From contig JBKPAG010000015.1 of NCBI GenBank assembly GCA_046726315.1, forward strand, positions 35,775 through 99,774: DNA of 64,000 bases, in the 5' to 3' direction. The position numbers and the translations under genes were made by a program. The stretch is from JACVRX01 sp046726315. GTDB taxonomy: Bacteria > Actinomycetota > Actinomycetes > Jiangellales > Jiangellaceae. The notes beneath the pieces were generated by a model. That model made no database searches, was not told the DNA's origin, and worked only from the letters and a program-made list of their open reading frames with translations. Shown one piece after another: positions 1 to 9,173 of this stretch (positions within the stretch are counted from its first letter, which is position 1; every line of letters begins with the position of its first letter).

Positions 1-394
1 GCTCGGGCTTGTGGAAGGGGTCACGGTACGAGCGGTCAGCTGCATCGAGTGGGATCTTCGCGTCGTTCTCCGCCGCGAAGCCGGCCTCGGCCAGCTCCTT
101 GGTGGGATGAGCCTGAATCGACAGCGGTCGCTCCACGGCCAACACCTTCAGCAGGTAGGGCAGCCGAGGCCCGAAAGCCTCGACGGCATCCGTACCGAGC
201 ATGCTCATCGGGTCGCCCTGAACGAGTTCGCCCAGCCCGATCGAGCCTTCCGCCGTGTGGGCGAGCGACGGCGAGCCCTCGTGCGCACCGAGCCACAACT
301 CCGCCTGTGGCTCGCCGGTCGGTGGCACACCGAGCAGATCTGGGATTGCGCTCGGCGACCCCCACGGGTAGTAGCAAATCGGATTGTCGAGCAT
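1..394 (-). CDS. manA: mannose-6-phosphate isomerase, class I (3' end outside window)
   Basis: Interconverts fructose-6-phosphate and mannose-6-phosphate, the entry to GDP-mannose for cell-envelope glycans. Reading the minus strand from 394 gives an open frame to the window edge beginning MLDNPICYYPWGSPSAIPDL, a type I PMI N-terminus (YxWGS). Further in are AELWLGAHEGSPS, the zinc-ligand motif SIQAHP and the HKPE glutamate region. About 131 codons are inside the window; the family is usually about 400. Two GTG codons lie just upstream in frame (400 and 403), so the exact start is uncertain. It lies 34 bases downstream of the SIS-domain gene, in the same direction as manB, the order found around Rv3255c-Rv3257c. 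Confidence 0.9.
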   Translation of the reverse strand, partial: MLDNPICYYPWGSPSAIPDLLGVPPTGEPQAELWLGAHEGSPSLAHTAEGSIGLGELVQGDPMSMLGTDAVEAFGPRLPYLLKVLAVERPLSIQAHPTKELAEAGFAAENDAKIPLDAADRSYRDPFHKPE

Positions 395-428
395 GTACAC
401 CACGTCTTCGGAACCTGGGCTCGCCACG

Positions 429-1445
429 TCAGCCTGCGGGACGGCCGAGACCGAGCGCCAGGTAGGCAGCAGCGAATCGGCCGGTCGCGATCAGCGCGGC
501 AAACCGACCCACGTCCGGTCCATCGACGGCGCGGACCTCGTGCACTCGTACCGCCGAGCGCTCGGCTGCGCCGAGAACCCGCTCGCGGCCGAGCCGGACT
601 GCCGGCGAGTCGGCGCCGTCGTTCAGCACCAGCAGCGAGGGTCGCGACACCGGAACGCCTTCTTCGAACGGGTCGGCGAAGACGTCGGCCTCTGGGGCGC
701 TCTCGAGCAGCGGCACGAGCTGCACGTCGGCCCCGGCGATCGCCGGGCGCCCGCACGCAGCACGTAACGCCTCGGCGACCCGCCGGGCCGCGCGCGCTGC
801 CAGCACCGAACCTCCCCACACCACCGGCACGTCGTCAGCCAGGGCCAAGGCGATCTCCTTCGCCGGATTCAGGTCCACTGGGTTGGCGGCGGCGCACCGC
901 TCGGCGACCTCGTCCAGTGCGCGGGCCACCGGTTCGGCCTCGACCTCGGGTCCGAGGCCGAGCAGGTGCAGGGCGCGCAGGACGGGCACGGCAAGTGCCG
1001 TGGCGTCGCCCGTCGTCGCCGGCAGCAACGTCGTATCCCTACTGGCGGCCGCTGCGGCGAGTGCCGAGTCCGGCGATCCCGCAACCAGCAGGGAGCACCC
1101 GCGCCGTACCGCCTCGGCGACAAGCATCAACGCGTCCTGGTCCGAACCGTCCACTGACATCATCACGACCAGGTCCAACGGCCCGGCCCACCCAGGCAGA
1201 CCCGGATGCGGCCAGGCGACGAATGGCACTGGGCACACCGGCTCCAGGACAGCCCGGAACAGCCGACCGTCGGCACCGCCGGCGATCACGGCCCGCGGTC
1301 GATCCTGGGCCGTCAGCCGGGATAGCGCGGCGGCGGTCTCGTCGTCGGCGCGGCGGACCTCGGCACCCCAACTGGCGACATCACGCAGCACCGGGTCGAT
1401 CGACCTGAGTGCGGAAGGGTCGTCCAGTGCCGTGTCGTCGAACAC
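429..1445 (-). CDS. SIS-domain sugar-phosphate isomerase-like protein (Rv3256c type)
   Basis: 338 aa with a GTG start. The middle has a sugar-isomerase (SIS) fold pattern: GPLDLVVMMSVDGSDQDALM, then a hydrophobic strand with VAGSPDSALA. A C-terminal half resembles the bacterial phosphoglucose/phosphomannose isomerase C-terminal domain (NPAKEIALALADDVPVVWGG). By context, between the Trm112-like gene and manA and downstream of manB, it belongs to mannose-6-phosphate supply. The mycobacterial homologue has the same place and a similar length. Whether it is catalytically active as an isomerase cannot be judged from sequence; the M. tuberculosis relative is, as far as I know, annotated only as a conserved protein. 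Confidence 0.8.
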   Translation of the reverse strand: MFDDTALDDPSALRSIDPVLRDVASWGAEVRRADDETAAALSRLTAQDRPRAVIAGGADGRLFRAVLEPVCPVPFVAWPHPGLPGWAGPLDLVVMMSVDGSDQDALMLVAEAVRRGCSLLVAGSPDSALAAAAASRDTTLLPATTGDATALAVPVLRALHLLGLGPEVEAEPVARALDEVAERCAAANPVDLNPAKEIALALADDVPVVWGGSVLAARAARRVAEALRAACGRPAIAGADVQLVPLLESAPEADVFADPFEEGVPVSRPSLLVLNDGADSPAVRLGRERVLGAAERSAVRVHEVRAVDGPDVGRFAALIATGRFAAAYLALGLGRPAG

Positions 1446-1463
1446 GCTTGGCCAGCCCCAGAG

Positions 1464-1631
1464 TCAGCTCTGGCGGGCTTCGTCGACGAGCAACACCGGG
1501 ATGTCATCGCGCACGGGATACGCCAGTCCACAACCGGTGCAGACGAGCTCGTTGGCCGCGTCGTCGGCCCGCAACGACGCCCTGCACGCGGGACAGGCCA
1601 GGACCTCCAACAGGGCCGGGTCGAGGTTCAT
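1464..1631 (-). CDS. Trm112-family zinc-ribbon protein
   Basis: A 55-aa protein beginning MNLDPALLEVLACPACRASL and ending with CTGCGLAYPVRDDIPVLL before a short acidic tail. Two Cys pairs (CPAC and CTGC) form the zinc ribbon of the Trm112/YcaR family, small proteins that often act as partners or stabilisers of methyltransferases and sugar enzymes. An in-frame extension to 1766 overlaps manB and is not credible. The ATG at 1631 has an AGGAG ribosome site 8-9 bases upstream and leaves 17 bases after manB. It lies in the manB-Trm112-SIS-manA run, so co-transcription is likely. Confidence 0.85.
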   Translation of the reverse strand: MNLDPALLEVLACPACRASLRADDAANELVCTGCGLAYPVRDDIPVLLVDEARQS

Positions 1632-1648
1632 GCGCAATCTCCTCGTGC

Positions 1649-3013
1649 TCACGCACTCACGAGGCTGATGACCTCGTCGCGCACGCTCTCCATGGTGGGG
1701 CGATCGGTCGCCTCGGCGTTCAGCCGAATCAACGGCTCGGTGTTCGACGGCCGCAGGTTGAACCACCAGTCCGCGTGCTCGACGGTCAGGCCATCAAGGT
1801 GGTCGAGCGTGACTCCAGGCCGGTCGGCGAACGCCGCCTGAACGGCGGCCATGGTTGCTGCCTGGTCGGCAACCCTGGTGTTGATCTCGCCGGAAGCGGC
1901 GTAGCGCTCGTACGACGTGAGCAGCGAGGACAGGGTTGTACCTTTCGGCGTGTGGCCCAGCGCCGCGAGTGCGTGCAGGGCGGCCAACATGCCGGAGTCG
2001 GCCCGCCAGAAGTCGCGGAAGTAGAAGTGGCCCGAATGTTCTCCGCCGAAGATCGCATTGGTCTCGGCCATTGTCTGCTTGATGAACGAGTGCCCGACCC
2101 GGGCCCGGATCGGCATCCCGCCGTGCTCGCGGACGATCTCCGGCACGGCACGGGAAGTGATCAGGTTGTGGACGACCGACGAGCCCGGGGCCCGCTGCAG
2201 CTCGCGCACCGCGATCAGGGCCGTCAGGGTTGACGGTGCCACCGGTTCGCCGCGTTCGTCGACGACGAAGCACCGGTCGGCGTCGCCGTCGAACGCCAGC
2301 CCGATGTCGGCGTCGTGCCCGACCACGGCAGCCTGCAGGTCGCGCAGGTTCTCCGGCTCGATCGGGTTGGCCTCGTGGTTGGGAAACGAGCCGTCGAGCT
2401 CGAAATAGAGCGGGATAACACGCATTCCCGGCACGTCCAGCACCGCGGGGACCGTGTGGCCGGCCATACCGTTGGCTGCGTCGACGGCCACCGTCAGCGG
2501 ACGTATGGCGGACAGATCGACCAAGCCGCGCAAGTACTCGGCATACTCGGCGAGGACGTCGCGGTGCTCCTCCGAGCCGCGTGCCTGCGAACGTTCGAAC
2601 GCGTCCGTCTCCGCCAGTTCGCGGATCCGGCCCAGGCCAGTGTCCTGACCGACGGGCGCAGCGCCTGCCCGGCACAGCTTGATGCCGTTGTACTGGGCGG
2701 GGTTATGACTCGCCGTGAACATTGCTCCCGGAAGATTCAGCCAGCCACTGGCGAAGTAGAGCTGGTCGGTCGAGGCGAGCCCGATGTGCACCACGTTGGC
2801 ACCCCGTGCCGTCACTCCGTCGGCAAAGGCCCCAACGAGCGGTTGCGATGACGGGCGCATGTCGTGGCCGACCACCACGGAACCCGGGCCGTCGAGCACG
2901 TCGAGTACGTCGACGACGGCGCCGCCGACGGCCCGCGCGACCTCCTCATCGAGTTCGCCCGGAACCACGCCCCGGATGTCGTACGCCTTGACGATCGTCC
3001 CTAGGTCACGCAT
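1649..3013 (-). CDS. manB: phosphomannomutase/phosphoglucomutase
   Basis: Converts mannose-6-phosphate to mannose-1-phosphate (and probably glucose phosphates), feeding the ManC enzyme encoded at 13.7 kb. 454 aa, the normal length for the alpha-D-phosphohexomutase family. Signatures in order: KAYDIRGVVPGELDE at the N-terminus, the phosphoserine loop TASHNPAQYNGIK, the metal-binding loop FDGDADRCFVVDE, the sugar-specificity loop GEHSGHFYFRDF, and the phosphate-binding loop RPSNTEPLIRLN. The ATG at 3013 gives the canonical N-terminus. First gene of the minus-strand mannose operon; DUF3499 lies 21 bases upstream in the same direction. Confidence 0.95.
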   Translation of the reverse strand: MRDLGTIVKAYDIRGVVPGELDEEVARAVGGAVVDVLDVLDGPGSVVVGHDMRPSSQPLVGAFADGVTARGANVVHIGLASTDQLYFASGWLNLPGAMFTASHNPAQYNGIKLCRAGAAPVGQDTGLGRIRELAETDAFERSQARGSEEHRDVLAEYAEYLRGLVDLSAIRPLTVAVDAANGMAGHTVPAVLDVPGMRVIPLYFELDGSFPNHEANPIEPENLRDLQAAVVGHDADIGLAFDGDADRCFVVDERGEPVAPSTLTALIAVRELQRAPGSSVVHNLITSRAVPEIVREHGGMPIRARVGHSFIKQTMAETNAIFGGEHSGHFYFRDFWRADSGMLAALHALAALGHTPKGTTLSSLLTSYERYAASGEINTRVADQAATMAAVQAAFADRPGVTLDHLDGLTVEHADWWFNLRPSNTEPLIRLNAEATDRPTMESVRDEVISLVSA

Positions 3014-3034
3014 GCGCGCACATTACCGCCGTAG

Positions 3035-3385
3035 TTACCCGTCGGGATCGCGCAGAACCCGCAGATGACCCCGACGGCCGACCTCGTTGATCAGTGCCGG
3101 TTCGACCGGCTGTGGACGCGCCGCCTCCCGGACAGCGTCGGCGAGCGCGAGCAGGTCATCGCTGCTCGGCCGAAGACTGGCCGGATCCGGCGCTATCCGG
3201 ACGACTTCCCATCCCCGCGGCGCGACCAACCGCCCCGAATGTTCGGCACAAAGGTCGTAGCAATGCGGCTCGGCATAGGTCGCGAGCGGACCGAGGACGG
3301 CAGTGGAGTCCGCATACACATAGGTCAACGTCGACATCGCCGGACGGCCACACGCAGCCCGGGAACAACGACGCGAAGGGCTCAC
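3035..3385 (-). CDS. DUF3499 family protein (Rv3258c type)
   Basis: 116 aa with a GTG start. It has the actinobacterial DUF3499 pattern: an N-terminal RRCSRAACGRPA cysteine motif, then LTYVYADSTAVLGPLA, then HCYDLCAEHSGRLVAPRGWE with a second Cys/His set, suggesting a small zinc-binding fold. The function of this family is unknown. It is immediately upstream of manB and divergent from the metallopeptidase gene, the same order as in mycobacteria. The 148 bases to the divergent gene hold the promoters for both. Confidence 0.85.
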   Translation of the reverse strand: MSPSRRCSRAACGRPAMSTLTYVYADSTAVLGPLATYAEPHCYDLCAEHSGRLVAPRGWEVVRIAPDPASLRPSSDDLLALADAVREAARPQPVEPALINEVGRRGHLRVLRDPDG

Positions 3386-3521
3386 GGGGCGAACGTTAGC
3401 GCGACTCAGTGCGCCGGCCGCATCGGCGCGCCAGGAGTATGCGCGGACCGCGTCGGTACGAGGCGTCGGACGATTTCGACGGTCGCACTCGGACCCTCGC
3501 TCAGGCTCCTCGTTGCTCCAT

Positions 3522-3527
3522 TACGCT
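3522..3527 (+). promoter_or_regulatory. probable -10 element, leaderless start of metallopeptidase gene
   Basis: TACGCT fits the actinobacterial TANNNT -10 consensus and ends 6 bases before the GTG at 3534, so transcription would begin at or next to the start codon. No purine-rich ribosome site precedes the GTG, which agrees with leaderless initiation. No clear -35 element was assigned. Confidence 0.45.
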
Positions 3528-3533
3528 GCCGGT

Positions 3534-3986
3534 GTGCGCCGACAGACCATCCGCCGCGCGGCAGCCGCGGTCCCGGCTACCCGGCGTGACCGGCACGGTC
3601 GTGGCGTCCGCGGGCCACTGGCGCCGACGGGCTCTCCACTGGCGCGCAGCCGGTCCGAGCAGTTCGACCAGCTGGTCGTGGACGTCGTGGAACGCCTGAA
3701 CCGACGCTGGCGCGATCGGCTCGCGACGGTGGAGTTCGCGGTCGAGGACGTGCCGTCGATGGACGATTGGACCCGCGACTGGGTTCCGCTCGCTCGCACC
3801 TTCGCCGCCATCGGCGCGTTGCCGACTCGGGTCGTCGTCTATCGCCGGCCGGTCGAGACGCGTGCGACCGCGGGCCGTCAGCAGCAGCAGCTCGTGGGTG
3901 ATACCGTCGCAGAGCAAGTGGCTGAGCTGCTGGGCGTCGAACCGGACGAGGTGGACCCGGCCTACGGCTCCGCTCGCGACGACTGA
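3534..3986 (+). CDS. metallopeptidase-family protein (Zincin_1-like, Rv3259 type)
   Basis: 150 aa from GTG 3534. The N-terminal DRHGRGVRGPL and the central EFAVEDVPSMDDW and RVVVYRRPVETRA segments match the Rv3259-like actinobacterial family assigned to the minimal zincin domain. The typical HExxH-type region appears here as LVGDTVAEQVAELLGVEPDEVDP, in which I see no HExxH, so peptidase activity is doubtful. A start at 3513 is possible but would add residues lacking in relatives. Divergent from DUF3499 and convergent with the DUF5719 gene. Confidence 0.75.
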   Translation: MRRQTIRRAAAAVPATRRDRHGRGVRGPLAPTGSPLARSRSEQFDQLVVDVVERLNRRWRDRLATVEFAVEDVPSMDDWTRDWVPLARTFAAIGALPTRVVVYRRPVETRATAGRQQQQLVGDTVAEQVAELLGVEPDEVDPAYGSARDD

Positions 3987-4058
3987 CCGGGTGCCGCGAA
4001 TCCGGTCTGCGTGGCCCTCCGTATCGGGGCGCGACCGGCCAAGCCGCACGAGGTGACG

Positions 4059-5558
4059 TCACCAGCGGATGGGACCAGCCGGGGCGAGTCCGGTCGGCAG
4101 CTCCCCCGCCACCTCCGGAACCTGAACGGTCACGACCGGCGCCTCCAGCGGCAGCAGATCCAGCAGCGCGCCGTCGTCGTCGGCTCCGACGATCTCGCGT
4201 GTGACGGCGACGGTGCCCGGATCCGCGGGCTCGACGATGACCGTCGTCCACCGATTCTTCGGCACCGGCTTGACCTCGACCTCCACCGTGCTTCCGCCCG
4301 GTACGTCCACGGTCTGTTCTTCGGCGACCGATCCGTCTGCTTTCAGGGTGCGTACGAACGCCCTAGCCGACAGGTCCCCGAGCGCGGTGACAAGGAGCCG
4401 TGTCTTCAGCTCGTCCTGGCTGGGGCCGAGCAGCGCGGGCGCAATGCCATCCAACGCTGCGGTTGCGGCGGTGTACGCGAGGTCTGGGGCCGCGTCGCTA
4501 GGGGCGTCGACAACCCGAACCGATGCAGTTACCGGCACGTCGCTCTCGATCTCGACCGCGACCGCGGCCTTGGCGGCCGCCTCGCCGATGGGGACCTCTG
4601 CCACCGTGCCAGCCGGAACGGTCACCACATCCTGGCCGACCGGGCTGAAGGGTCCATCGGGACCGAAAAGCCGCAACGACACGATGGCGTCGGTGTCTCC
4701 CGGTGCGAGGATTCGAAGTGTGCGCTGACCATGTCTCGGGACGCCTGGTACGACGATTTCAGTTGCCGGCTCTACCGCCGCGGGAATGAATGTGACTCCG
4801 TGTGGATCGAGTTTGTCGTTCTCCCGGACCTCCAGCGCCGCGGCGATCCGACCCTGCGAGGCCGAGACCCGAACGCCGATCCGCTCAGCCGTCGGGTCCA
4901 GGGCATCCAAAAGCAGCAGGTGCTGACCGCGGGCCGGTATCGCGATGTCCTCGGTTGCCGAGGCATCGACCGGGCCGGATTCGTCCCACACCGACACGTC
5001 GACCACAGCCGGCACCCCGTTGGGGTTGGACAACACCAACCGGCCCCGCCGACCCACCTCGCCGGACCCGCCCACGAACCAGAACTCCCGAGCCGGTGCG
5101 GCACAACGGCCCGAGACCAGGCCGCGAAAGTCCGGCCCGCTCGCATGCATCAACTGCTCCGCAGCAAGGCCCGGGGCCAACGGTCCAACCGCACGCACCG
5201 CATATCCATGCGGGTCCTCGGACCTGATCTCCTGCACGGTCAGCGCGCCCGCCACAGTCGCCGAAAGGACGGACTTGGCCTCTTCCTGATCGAGCAAAGC
5301 TTGAGCGGTGACCGGTTCCGGCTCCGTGTCCACTACGTCGCTGGCAAATCCGCTACCCAACGGCAGCACGCCGACGTACGACTTTGCTCGCGCCTCACCA
5401 CCGACGAACGGGCACACAACAGTGGCGCGGACGATCGGCTCCTGCTGTCCGGGGCGGTCGCGGACGACGGACTCCGGCGGGCCGACAAAGGCAGCGACCC
5501 CGAGGACCGCTGCGACCCCCGCCGGGATCCAGAGCGCCGCCAGCGCGGATCGGCTCAT
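4059..5558 (-). CDS. DUF5719 family exported protein
   Basis: 499 aa. One N-terminal hydrophobic segment (about residues 5-26, ALWIPAGVAAVLGVAAFVG) is a signal anchor or signal peptide; the rest is Val/Pro/Ala-rich beta-type sequence without further membrane spans, so it should lie outside the membrane. It matches the DUF5719 family, which is found next to large membrane glycosyltransferases in actinobacteria. Its ATG overlaps the stop of the glycosyltransferase gene (ATGA, 5555-5558), so the two are translationally coupled and probably work together in the envelope. No enzymatic motif is visible. Confidence 0.8.
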   Translation of the reverse strand: MSRSALAALWIPAGVAAVLGVAAFVGPPESVVRDRPGQQEPIVRATVVCPFVGGEARAKSYVGVLPLGSGFASDVVDTEPEPVTAQALLDQEEAKSVLSATVAGALTVQEIRSEDPHGYAVRAVGPLAPGLAAEQLMHASGPDFRGLVSGRCAAPAREFWFVGGSGEVGRRGRLVLSNPNGVPAVVDVSVWDESGPVDASATEDIAIPARGQHLLLLDALDPTAERIGVRVSASQGRIAAALEVRENDKLDPHGVTFIPAAVEPATEIVVPGVPRHGQRTLRILAPGDTDAIVSLRLFGPDGPFSPVGQDVVTVPAGTVAEVPIGEAAAKAAVAVEIESDVPVTASVRVVDAPSDAAPDLAYTAATAALDGIAPALLGPSQDELKTRLLVTALGDLSARAFVRTLKADGSVAEEQTVDVPGGSTVEVEVKPVPKNRWTTVIVEPADPGTVAVTREIVGADDDGALLDLLPLEAPVVTVQVPEVAGELPTGLAPAGPIRW

Positions 5559-8500
5559 CCGTCGTTCCCATTGCGCTGACGCCGTCCCTTGGCGCGCCGC
5601 CCCGCCTGGTGTTCGCCACCTCGGCCCGACCGCCCCGAATCGCCGCGTACGGCCGCGCGGCGGCCGACGTAGTCTGCGCGCTCGTCGCCCGGCTCGGCTG
5701 CCCGCCGACGGCCGGGCCGGGCCGGATCGACCACGCTCGACCCGGCGGTCACGAGCTCGCCAGTCGGGGCCGACACCAGGACCGGCACCGACCGTGGCTC
5801 GAAATCGTCGGAATCCACGTCCGAGGCGTCGTCAACAGCCCCACGTTCGCGACGCATCCCGGGCAGGGCAAGGACGACGGCAACCAACACGGCGACCAGC
5901 TGCGCCGTCAGCCAGGCCGACCGTTGTGGACCCCGATGGCTGATCTCCACCTTCCCTGCGCTGGCAGGCAGCGTGAACGCTTGCGACCAGTCATCGAACG
6001 TCGCGGCCTCGAGCGGCTCGCCGGCCAGCGTCGCCCGCCAGCCCGGATCGGCGCGCTCAGCCAGCACCAGCTGGCGGTCGGCGGGGTCGGCGGGGATCAT
6101 CCCCGTCGCAACGACTTCGCCGCTCGGCACGACCACCGGACCGTCGTCACCCCCGAGTACGCGCACCCGGCCGATCTCACCAGCCACCTGCCACATCACG
6201 GCGTCTTCCGGTGCACTTGCCCTGGTCAGGCCTGGAACGGTGTCGAGGACGTCGATGAGACCAGGATCCGCGGGCGCGGGAAGGTAGACATAACGAGCAG
6301 CGAACGGCGCGAGGGCAGCCGCATCGGCGCCGCCCCGGTCGGACACCAGATCACCGACCACTTGGTCCAAGGCCGCGTACTCCTCGGGCGGCGGTCCAGT
6401 CTCCGCGTCCCCCAGCCGCGGACCGGATCTGCGCAGCAGCGCGTAGGTCACGCGGCCGTCGTCGCCGCGACTCAGCACGAGCGTTCGCACCCGTTCCGGG
6501 CGGGCCGCTTCTTCGGCGACGTAGGCCGGCAGCACAGCAGCGTCTCGCCGACTCAGCGGGTCGTCGGCTCCCCTGAACAGCCACCAGCCAGCAGCCGCCA
6601 CGGAACATGCGACAGCAACCGTGACGACCACGACCGCCAGTGGCTGCCGCCAGCCGAAGCTCACACCGGACAGCCGCTCCCGAAGCCGCTCCGCACCTAC
6701 GGCACCGGCGACGAGCAGTCCGCCGCCGACCAACGCTGCTGGGTAGCCGGGCCAGCCGGAAACCGGCACCTCGAGAGTTGGACCGGTCACCGGCAGGCGA
6801 GATACGACCACCCCGAGGACGAGCGCCGTACCGGCAACCGCCCAACCGGCGAGTATCGGCACCCGTCGATCCGTGCGGAACAGAGCGCCCCAAGCGGCAA
6901 GCACAATGCCGACGCCGAGCAGGACCGGCCCAGCCCCAGGCCCGCCGGGGTGTTGCAGGAGGATCGCCCACGGCGGCAGGGCAGCGTCGGATAGGTCGGG
7001 CCCCGGTGTACCTGCCTCGGTCACCAGCAGGACCGGATCACGGAGCACCTGCCCTGTCCAGGGCATCAGCACGACCGGCGCGACCGACAGCGCCGCCAGC
7101 ATGCGCAGCACGGACCCGCGGTCGCGATACCCGGTCGCGATCCCAACGCCGGCCAACAGCAACGCCACCATCCACGCCAACGGCACAAACGCCGCCGTCA
7201 CCGCCAGCAGCAATCCGGCACTCCACGCCGCCCGGAACGGACCGTGCTGGCCTGGTCGGCCCAGGGTCCGCGCGGCGGCCAGCGCCACCAGTGGCGTCAG
7301 GACGATCGCCACTGCCGTGCCGAGCCGACCGGCGGCGATCGCGCCCGTCGTCGCCGGGAGCAGTGCGTATGTCCCGGCCGCCCAGACACGGATCCAGCGG
7401 GACGAGACCAGGCGACGGACGAGCAGGTAGGCCGTGAGCCCAGCCAGCGGCACGGATCCGATCAGCAGCACGTCGACGACGACGGACGGGCTACGAAGTA
7501 CGGTGCCGAGCGCTGCGACCGCAGCGAGATAGGGCGGAGCCGCCGTCGGGCTGCCCAACCCGACACCGTGCCAGGACTCTGTGTAGGTCGCCCACAGCTC
7601 GGGCGGGTTGTCGGGAGCGGGCAGCAACGCGCCGCCGGTAAGACGGCCGGCTCCGATCAGATCGCGGGAGGCGGCCAGCGCCAAAATGACCAGTCCGGCC
7701 AGCAACAAAACCGCGGGTCGCAGTAGCGCTCTGAGCACGACAGGGTCGTGGTCGACCGGTTCCTCGTCGTCTGCCGATGCCGCCCGTCTGCGCTCGGGTA
7801 GGTCGTAGCCACTGCCGGTGCCGGTCACCAGCGCCAGCACCGTATCGCCGGCGTTGCGCAGCTGTTGGGTCGGCGACGGGAAGAACCGGCGCAGCGCCGA
7901 CTGCTCGACGCTTCGGGTCCTGGCCCGGCGTCGGCGGGCCAGGAATACCCGGTCCGGGCGCGCCAGCACGCCCAGCACGGCAAGCAACTCCTCGCCTGCC
8001 AGGGCTGGCTGCTTGCCGAACAGGAAGCCCAGCGCCCTGAACAGTCCGCCGAGCAGGATGCGCAGGTACACGAAGGGCACGTGGCTCGCCGGGGCGTTGG
8101 CGAGCAGGACGTACAGCGCATTGCGGCGGTCGACCAGATGAGCGCGGTCACGCGTCGCGCCGAGCCGTCGCTGGCCGTGCGCGGCGGCCTCCGCGTGCTG
8201 GACGATCGCGTCAGGGTGCACGACGACCGGGTACCCGGCCAGGTTGGCTCGCCAGCCGAAGTCGAGATCGTCGCGGAAGATCGGTAGCCGGGGATCGAAC
8301 CCACCGAGCTCGTCCCAGACGTCGCGACGAACCAGCATCCCCGCACTCCCGACGGCCAGGACGTCCCTGGTGGCGTCGTGCTGGCCCTGGTCGTACTCCC
8401 GCTTCTCCAGGCCGGTCTGCCGACGCCCACCCCCCGTCATGGAGAGCCCAACCTCGAGCAGCTGTCGTCCGTCCCGCCAACTGCGGACCTTGGGGCCGAT

Positions 8501-9064
8501 AACTCCAACGTCCGGCCGACGCACGGCGTACTCGAGCAGGCGACGCAGCGCGTCAGGCGCAGGGGCACAGTCGTCGTGGAGCAACCAGATCCACTCGACC
8601 TGCTGATGCCAGGTCGGTTCCGCGGGTGCGCGGTCCCGGGCGGCGACGAGGCCGGCTTGGACCGCCGCGCCGAACCCCGTTGACGCGGGCAGATACACGA
8701 CGGAGTGCGCGCCCAGTGCCTCAGCGAGCAGCCGTGCCGTACTGTCCATGCTTCCCGTGTCGACCGCAATCAGGCGGTCGGGTGGCCGATCGGACGCCGC
8801 GAGCGCATCGAGGGCCCGAGGCAGCCAACGCTCGCCATCATGTGCGACCAACACGGCCGTGACGTCATGGCCCAGTAGTGCCGATGGATCGACCGGCTCG
8901 GGTTGCATGGGCTCGACGAACGCGTCGAGCGCCGCGTCTGCTCCGATGCCGGGATCGTCGTAGACGCTCGGCGCGCCGGCACGCAGATCTGGCGGGGAGA
9001 TCGGGTCGGTCGGCATGCCTCGTCGGTGGTCCAGCGCTCGGGTGCCGGCGTGCAGAAGCCCCAC
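5555..9064 (-). CDS. large membrane glycosyltransferase, GT2 N-terminal domain
   Basis: Up to 1,169 aa. The N-terminal GT2 domain (about residues 60-330) starts DVTAVLVAHDGERWLPRALD and carries the acceptor-side DDCAP motif and FRDDLDFGWRA. From about residue 450 to 780 there are many hydrophobic helices, followed by a soluble extracytoplasmic stretch and a last membrane helix near 1,085. The charged C-terminal tail is rich in Arg and Gly. It is an integral-membrane sugar transferase for an envelope polymer; the sugar is unknown. The GTG at 9064 is used here; an ATG at 9016 (MPTDPISPPDL) is an equally reasonable start. It lies just downstream of whiB and is coupled to DUF5719. Confidence 0.85.
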   Translation of the reverse strand: MGLLHAGTRALDHRRGMPTDPISPPDLRAGAPSVYDDPGIGADAALDAFVEPMQPEPVDPSALLGHDVTAVLVAHDGERWLPRALDALAASDRPPDRLIAVDTGSMDSTARLLAEALGAHSVVYLPASTGFGAAVQAGLVAARDRAPAEPTWHQQVEWIWLLHDDCAPAPDALRRLLEYAVRRPDVGVIGPKVRSWRDGRQLLEVGLSMTGGGRRQTGLEKREYDQGQHDATRDVLAVGSAGMLVRRDVWDELGGFDPRLPIFRDDLDFGWRANLAGYPVVVHPDAIVQHAEAAAHGQRRLGATRDRAHLVDRRNALYVLLANAPASHVPFVYLRILLGGLFRALGFLFGKQPALAGEELLAVLGVLARPDRVFLARRRRARTRSVEQSALRRFFPSPTQQLRNAGDTVLALVTGTGSGYDLPERRRAASADDEEPVDHDPVVLRALLRPAVLLLAGLVILALAASRDLIGAGRLTGGALLPAPDNPPELWATYTESWHGVGLGSPTAAPPYLAAVAALGTVLRSPSVVVDVLLIGSVPLAGLTAYLLVRRLVSSRWIRVWAAGTYALLPATTGAIAAGRLGTAVAIVLTPLVALAAARTLGRPGQHGPFRAAWSAGLLLAVTAAFVPLAWMVALLLAGVGIATGYRDRGSVLRMLAALSVAPVVLMPWTGQVLRDPVLLVTEAGTPGPDLSDAALPPWAILLQHPGGPGAGPVLLGVGIVLAAWGALFRTDRRVPILAGWAVAGTALVLGVVVSRLPVTGPTLEVPVSGWPGYPAALVGGGLLVAGAVGAERLRERLSGVSFGWRQPLAVVVVTVAVACSVAAAGWWLFRGADDPLSRRDAAVLPAYVAEEAARPERVRTLVLSRGDDGRVTYALLRRSGPRLGDAETGPPPEEYAALDQVVGDLVSDRGGADAAALAPFAARYVYLPAPADPGLIDVLDTVPGLTRASAPEDAVMWQVAGEIGRVRVLGGDDGPVVVPSGEVVATGMIPADPADRQLVLAERADPGWRATLAGEPLEAATFDDWSQAFTLPASAGKVEISHRGPQRSAWLTAQLVAVLVAVVLALPGMRRERGAVDDASDVDSDDFEPRSVPVLVSAPTGELVTAGSSVVDPARPGRRRAAEPGDERADYVGRRAAVRGDSGRSGRGGEHQAGRRAKGRRQRNGNDG

Positions 9065-9173
9065 GCGCCGGGCTGCCCTACCTTACGCGGACCTGCGCGG
9101 CTGAAGCCGCCCGCATCGCTACTCAGGGTTCCTGGGCGGGCCCCTCATACAGGCTCGCCCACGATTGCGGAGG

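Noticed and set aside
11..1408. Long plus-strand open frame opposite the SIS-protein and manA genes
   Set aside because: Arg/Pro-rich translation without motifs; it is the antisense shadow of two well-recognised minus-strand genes in high-GC DNA.
4011..6994. Two long plus-strand frames opposite the DUF5719 and GT2 genes
   Set aside because: Composition (Arg, His, Gln, Arg-Arg runs) is typical of antisense frames; the minus strand has coherent domains and coupled starts.
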